64,000 bases of DNA from Roseiarcus sp963783175 (GTDB lineage Bacteria > Pseudomonadota > Alphaproteobacteria > Rhizobiales > Beijerinckiaceae), in contig CAWANG010000037.1 of assembly GCA_963783175.1 (NCBI GenBank), forward strand, positions 62,001 to 126,000. Direction: 5' to 3'. Under the pieces are notes generated by a model. The model made no database searches. It was not told where the DNA came from and worked only from the letters and a program-made list of their open reading frames with translations. The translations under genes were made by a program, and so were the position numbers. This document shows, in pieces, positions 61,073-64,000 of the stretch (its first letter is position 1; every line of letters starts with the position of its first letter).

Positions 61073-61393
61073 TCAGCGGCCGGCGCCGGTGAAGATGACG
61101 ACCTCGTCCTTGCCGACGCGATCCAGGAGGGCGTGAGCCTCCTCGTCCAGGAGATCCCTGTCGACGCTTTCAGGACGAAGGCTTGCGACGCGCAATTCCC
61201 AGCGGGCGCGTTCTTCCTTCAGCGCGGCGAGTTCCGCCTTGAGGTCGATGGCCTGGGCGTCGAATTTGACTTTCGCCTCGAGCCCGTGTTCGCCGTTCGA
61301 CGCGCCCCATACCAGATAGCCGCTGGTGACCCCGAGCACGAGGTAGAAAACGATCGGCGTCACGATCGAGCGCAGGCGCGTCCTTACGACCAT
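61073..61393 (-). CDS. Septum formation initiator FtsB/DivIC-family protein
   Basis: A 106-residue protein with an N-terminal membrane helix (TPIVFYLVLGVTSGYLVWGA) and a coiled coil (DLKAELAALKEERARWELRV) before ESVDRDLLDEEAHALLDRVG. That is the FtsB/DivIC layout, a bitopic divisome component. It lies 50 bases downstream of eno on the same strand, a conserved neighbourhood in alphaproteobacteria. Confidence 0.85.
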   Translation of the reverse strand: MVVRTRLRSIVTPIVFYLVLGVTSGYLVWGASNGEHGLEAKVKFDAQAIDLKAELAALKEERARWELRVASLRPESVDRDLLDEEAHALLDRVGKDEVVIFTGAGR

Positions 61394-61442
61394 GCGCCGA
61401 TCCTGCGGGCGACAGCGTTAAGGCGAAGTTACCGGCTCAGCC

Positions 61443-62723
61443 CTAACTCGCCTTGACCGCCGCGCGGCCGGCAAAACGGGCCTGATCGCCAAGCTCCTCC
61501 TCGATCCGGATCAATTGGTTGTACTTCGCCAGGCGATCCGACCGGGAGAGCGAGCCGGTCTTGATCTGTCCGCAATTGGTCGCGACCGCAAGATCGGCGA
61601 TCGTCGAGTCCTCGGTCTCGCCCGACCGGTGCGACATAACCGCGGTATAGCCCGCCCGCTGCGCCATATCGACGGCGGCCAGCGTCTCGCTGAGCGAGCC
61701 GATCTGGTTCACCTTGATCAGAATCGAATTGGCGACGCCTTCCCTGATGCCCCGGCTCAGGATCTCGGTGTTGGTGACGAAAATGTCGTCGCCGACGAGC
61801 TGGATCTTCGCTCCGATCTTTTCTGTCAGAAGCTTCCAGCCGGCCCAGTCCTGCTCGGCCATGCCGTCCTCGATCGACAGGATCGGGTAGGCGTTGGCGA
61901 GCTTGGCGAGATACTCGACCTGCTCCTCGACCGAGCGGGTCACGCCTTCGCCCGAATAGACGTACGCTCCGTCCTTGAAGAATTCGGAGGCCGCGGGATC
62001 GAGGCCGAGCGCGATGTCGTCGCCAGGCTTGAATCCAGCCGCCTCGATCGCCTTGACGCAGAAGTCGAGCGCTGCTTCCGCCGACGGCAGGTTGGGGGCG
62101 AAGCCGCCCTCGTCACCGACGTTAGTGTTGTGTCCGGCTTTCTTCAGCGCGCTCTTCAGCGCGTGAAACGTCTCGGCGCCCCAGCGCACCGCCTCCGCCA
62201 GCGAAGGCGCGCCGACCGGCAGGATCATGAACTCCTGAAAGTCGATCGGGTTGTCGGCATGGACGCCGCCGTTGACGACATTCATTTGCGGCGTCGGCAG
62301 GACCCTGGCCATCGTTCCGCCGACGTAGCGATACAGCGGCAGGCCCGCAGCGTCCGCCGCCGCCTTGGCGACGGCGAGCGAAACGCCGAGGATCGCGTTG
62401 GCGCCGAGCTTCGACTTGTTCTTCGTGCCGTCGAGGGCGATCATGGTCTCGTCGATCTTGAGCTGATCTTCGGCCTCGAGACCCGAGACGGCGTCGAATA
62501 TCTCGCGATTGACCGCCTCGACCGCTTTGAGAACGCCCTTGCCGCCGAAGCGGCCCTTATCGCCGTCACGCAGCTCGACCGCCTCGCGTGTTCCTGTCGA
62601 CGCGCCGGACGGAACCGCAGCCCGGCCCATCGATCCGTCTTCCAGAACGACATCCACCTCGACCGTCGGATTGCCCCGGCTATCGAGAATTTCGCGGGCG
62701 ACAACGTTCACGATCGCGGTCAT
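61443..62723 (-). CDS. eno: Enolase
   Basis: A 426-residue glycolytic enzyme converting 2-phosphoglycerate to phosphoenolpyruvate. Signatures include AREILDSRGNPTVEVDVVLE, the acid/base and Mg region LSIEDGMAEQDWAGWKLLTE, QLVGDDIFVTNTEI, and SHRSGETEDSTIADLAVATN. The length is normal and no defect is seen. It is followed by the ftsB-like gene. The promoter should lie in the 520-bp gap to its right. Confidence 0.97.
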   Translation of the reverse strand: MTAIVNVVAREILDSRGNPTVEVDVVLEDGSMGRAAVPSGASTGTREAVELRDGDKGRFGGKGVLKAVEAVNREIFDAVSGLEAEDQLKIDETMIALDGTKNKSKLGANAILGVSLAVAKAAADAAGLPLYRYVGGTMARVLPTPQMNVVNGGVHADNPIDFQEFMILPVGAPSLAEAVRWGAETFHALKSALKKAGHNTNVGDEGGFAPNLPSAEAALDFCVKAIEAAGFKPGDDIALGLDPAASEFFKDGAYVYSGEGVTRSVEEQVEYLAKLANAYPILSIEDGMAEQDWAGWKLLTEKIGAKIQLVGDDIFVTNTEILSRGIREGVANSILIKVNQIGSLSETLAAVDMAQRAGYTAVMSHRSGETEDSTIADLAVATNCGQIKTGSLSRSDRLAKYNQLIRIEEELGDQARFAGRAAVKAS

Positions 62724-63246
62724 TTTGCCTCCATCGCCGAAGCATGGGTCTTGGTTCTTACGTCATCCCCGCGATCTATGAAAGGCGGACGCGACCCCAG
62801 TATGAAGGCCAGGCGCACAGCACTTTTGCATTCGCCGCTGCACAATTGACCAAAATGCACCAAGCCAGAAAAAATATGCATGGCAGGGCCGCTGAGGCGC
62901 GTGACACAGCCAGAAATTTGGACTAGCAATGGGGCGCTAAAAGGAGGCCGCTGCCAAAAAGTTTGGCGCCGGACGCCGTAGGGTCTGTGGGAGGACAAAG
63001 CGTTCGAATAGTCTTGAAACGCCGCAAGTTAAAGACGGACGGAAAATAAAACAAAATAATCGGGATTTCGAAACGCAACGCAAGGACGGAAAAAGGGGCG
63101 GGTCGCCAAAATGGCGTCTCGCCCCTTCTACTTTTGCGATGGACTATTCTCATCGGTGAACGGAACGGCCACTGCGCAACGAAACGGTTGCGCAAGACCT
63201 GATTTTGGCCGGCCCGAGACAATCCCCGCCCAGGGCAAAACTCCTG
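62724..63246. other. Intergenic region between eno and tgt
   Basis: This 523-bp gap contains no convincing gene on either strand. It holds a terminator for tgt (next entry), a further hairpin TGCGCAAC-gaaacg-GTTGCGCA at 63,173-63,194, and presumably the eno promoter in the AT-rich part left of 62,880. I could not fix the promoter boxes. Confidence 0.6.
63088..63127 (-). terminator. Rho-independent terminator downstream of tgt
   Basis: Read on the minus strand, AAGGGGCG pairs with CGCCCCTT around an inner CGCC/GGCG stem and is followed directly by a T run (positions 63,094-63,090). This is a good intrinsic terminator. It lies 120 bases after the tgt stop on the same strand. Confidence 0.75.
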
Positions 63247-64000
63247 TCAGCGGCCCTCGGCCTCGCCTTCCGCCCAATTTCGTTGCGCTTCGGTGATATA
63301 TGAATCAAGCAGCCCTTCGCTGATCGCCTGACGGGCGCCGTTCATGAGGTCTTGATAGTAAGCGAGGTTGATTTCGGTCAGCCCCATCATCGCCAGGATC
63401 TCGCCTGACTTCGTCAAGTGCCGCCAATAGGCGCGGGAATAGTCGCGCGCCATCGAGGACGACGAAAGCGGATCGACCGGGCGCGCATCGTCGGCGAAGC
63501 GAGCGTTGCGCAGGTTGAGCCGCCCGCGGCGGGTGAAGACGAGCCCATGCCTTCCCGCGCGGGTTGGCAGCACGCAATCGAACATGTCGACGCCGCGCCT
63601 CAGCGACTTGAGGAGGTCGTCGGGCGTTCCCACGCCCATCAGATAACGCGGCCGGTCCAAAGGCAGACGCGGGACCACGATGTCGATCATGGCGAGCATC
63701 GCCGCCTGCGGCTCGCCGACCGCAAGTCCCCCGATCGCATAGCCGTGAAAGCCCGCCTCGACGAGCCCTTGGGCGCTGAAGATGCGAAGATCCTTCTCGG
63801 TTCCGCCCTGGACGATGCCGAAAATCGCCCTGCCCGGCTGCTCGCCGAAGGCGTCCTTCGACCGCCCGGCCCACCGGAGCGAGAGTCGCATGGCGCGCTC
63901 CGCCTCGTCATGCGAGCACGGCAGCCTCACGCACTCGTCGAACTGCATCTGGATGTCCGAGCCCAGGAGACGCTGGACCTCCATCGACCGCTCGGGCGTC
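63247..64000 (-). CDS. tgt: Queuine tRNA-ribosyltransferase, C-terminal part; zinc-site cysteines missing
   Basis: The gene runs off the right edge of the window, so only the C-terminal 250 residues are seen. Tgt exchanges guanine for a queuine precursor at tRNA position 34. Recognisable blocks are PERSMEVQRLLGSDIQMQFD, FGIVQGGTEKDLRIFSAQGL, LMGVGTPDDLLKSLRRGVDM and FDCVLPTRAGRHGLVFTRRG. The zinc motif, CxCxxC before YSRAYLHHL in most bacteria, here reads DPLSSSSMARDYSRAYWRHL with no cysteine. The catalytic aspartate region is intact. A terminator follows 120 bases downstream. Confidence 0.92.
   Translation of the reverse strand, partial: TPERSMEVQRLLGSDIQMQFDECVRLPCSHDEAERAMRLSLRWAGRSKDAFGEQPGRAIFGIVQGGTEKDLRIFSAQGLVEAGFHGYAIGGLAVGEPQAAMLAMIDIVVPRLPLDRPRYLMGVGTPDDLLKSLRRGVDMFDCVLPTRAGRHGLVFTRRGRLNLRNARFADDARPVDPLSSSSMARDYSRAYWRHLTKSGEILAMMGLTEINLAYYQDLMNGARQAISEGLLDSYITEAQRNWAEGEAEGR

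Noticed and set aside
59985..61136. Rightward open frame of about 383 codons over glyA
   Set aside because: Antisense of glyA; no family features.
61515..62849. Rightward open frame of about 444 codons over enolase
   Set aside because: Antisense of eno, whose frame is fully conserved. No binding site and no recognisable domain.

Overview
The window is high-GC DNA of an alphaproteobacterium, most likely a member of the Hyphomicrobiales (Rhizobiales). The evidence is the gene content: an ExoR-type periplasmic regulator, PopZ (DUF2497), phosphatidylcholine synthase, a DUF2865 protein, a TolC-type channel, and a housekeeping run of eno, ftsB, glyA, nrdR, ribD and ribE. I cannot place it to genus. 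No transposase, CRISPR array, rRNA or hydrogenase structural gene was seen. The single complete RNA gene is a tRNA-Cys.

Region 1 (1-15,725) is an integrated, partly decayed mobile element. Its right end is a 47-bp copy of the 3' half of a tRNA-Glu(UUC) at 15,679-15,725. A tyrosine recombinase lies next to it and heads a tightly coupled leftward operon: integrase, hypothetical, AlpA-like helix-turn-helix, C5 cytosine methyltransferase, hypotheticals, RepA-like AAA ATPase, small genes. An iteron-like repeat cluster sits just beyond its end. The left half is a graveyard: a SAM-domain/adenylate cyclase fragment, a truncated N6 methylase followed by an HNH endonuclease, a DUF429 remnant, terminase small and large subunit remnants, and two perfect tandem duplications. 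The left end, and the intact tRNA-Glu expected there, lie outside the window.

Region 2 (15,826-18,108) holds small exported or unknown genes, an AT-rich island, a PEP-CTERM-like small protein and an ICMT-family methyltransferase. Region 3 (18,156-25,022) is a [NiFe]-hydrogenase maturation operon, hypF-hypC-SIS isomerase-hypD-hypE-hypA-hypB, with hypE broken by one extra base. Region 4 (25,358-30,096) has a cyclic-nucleotide-domain/thioredoxin-reductase-like flavoprotein paired with a UBP zinc finger, an MFS exporter and an esterase. Region 5 (30,305-43,946) has an acyltransferase-SGNH protein with a tiny coupled membrane protein, an Acg-type nitroreductase, ExoR, ValS, PopZ, TolC, a PIMT-like methyltransferase, tRNA-Cys, DUF2865 and Pcs.

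Region 6 (44,102-55,749) is accessory: a UbiH-like monooxygenase, SRPBCC and GFA proteins, a class III cyclase, an L,D-transpeptidase, a ClC channel, an isochorismatase-fold enzyme, an AbrB-family permease, a GlcG/HbpS-like protein, YbjQ, two tandem exported paralogues, a stray ribE fragment and an ArsR-SRPBCC pair. Region 7 (55,799-64,000) is core: a ClpP paralogue, ribE, an orphan gene with a duplicated 5' end, ribD-nrdR, glyA, ftsB, eno and the 3' part of tgt.

A caution applies to the whole window. About ten otherwise well-conserved reading frames are broken by what reads as one extra base, and two of those sit in one gene. This looks like insertion-type assembly error at least as much as biological decay, so calls of broken hypE, ldt, ubiH-like and others should be read in that light.
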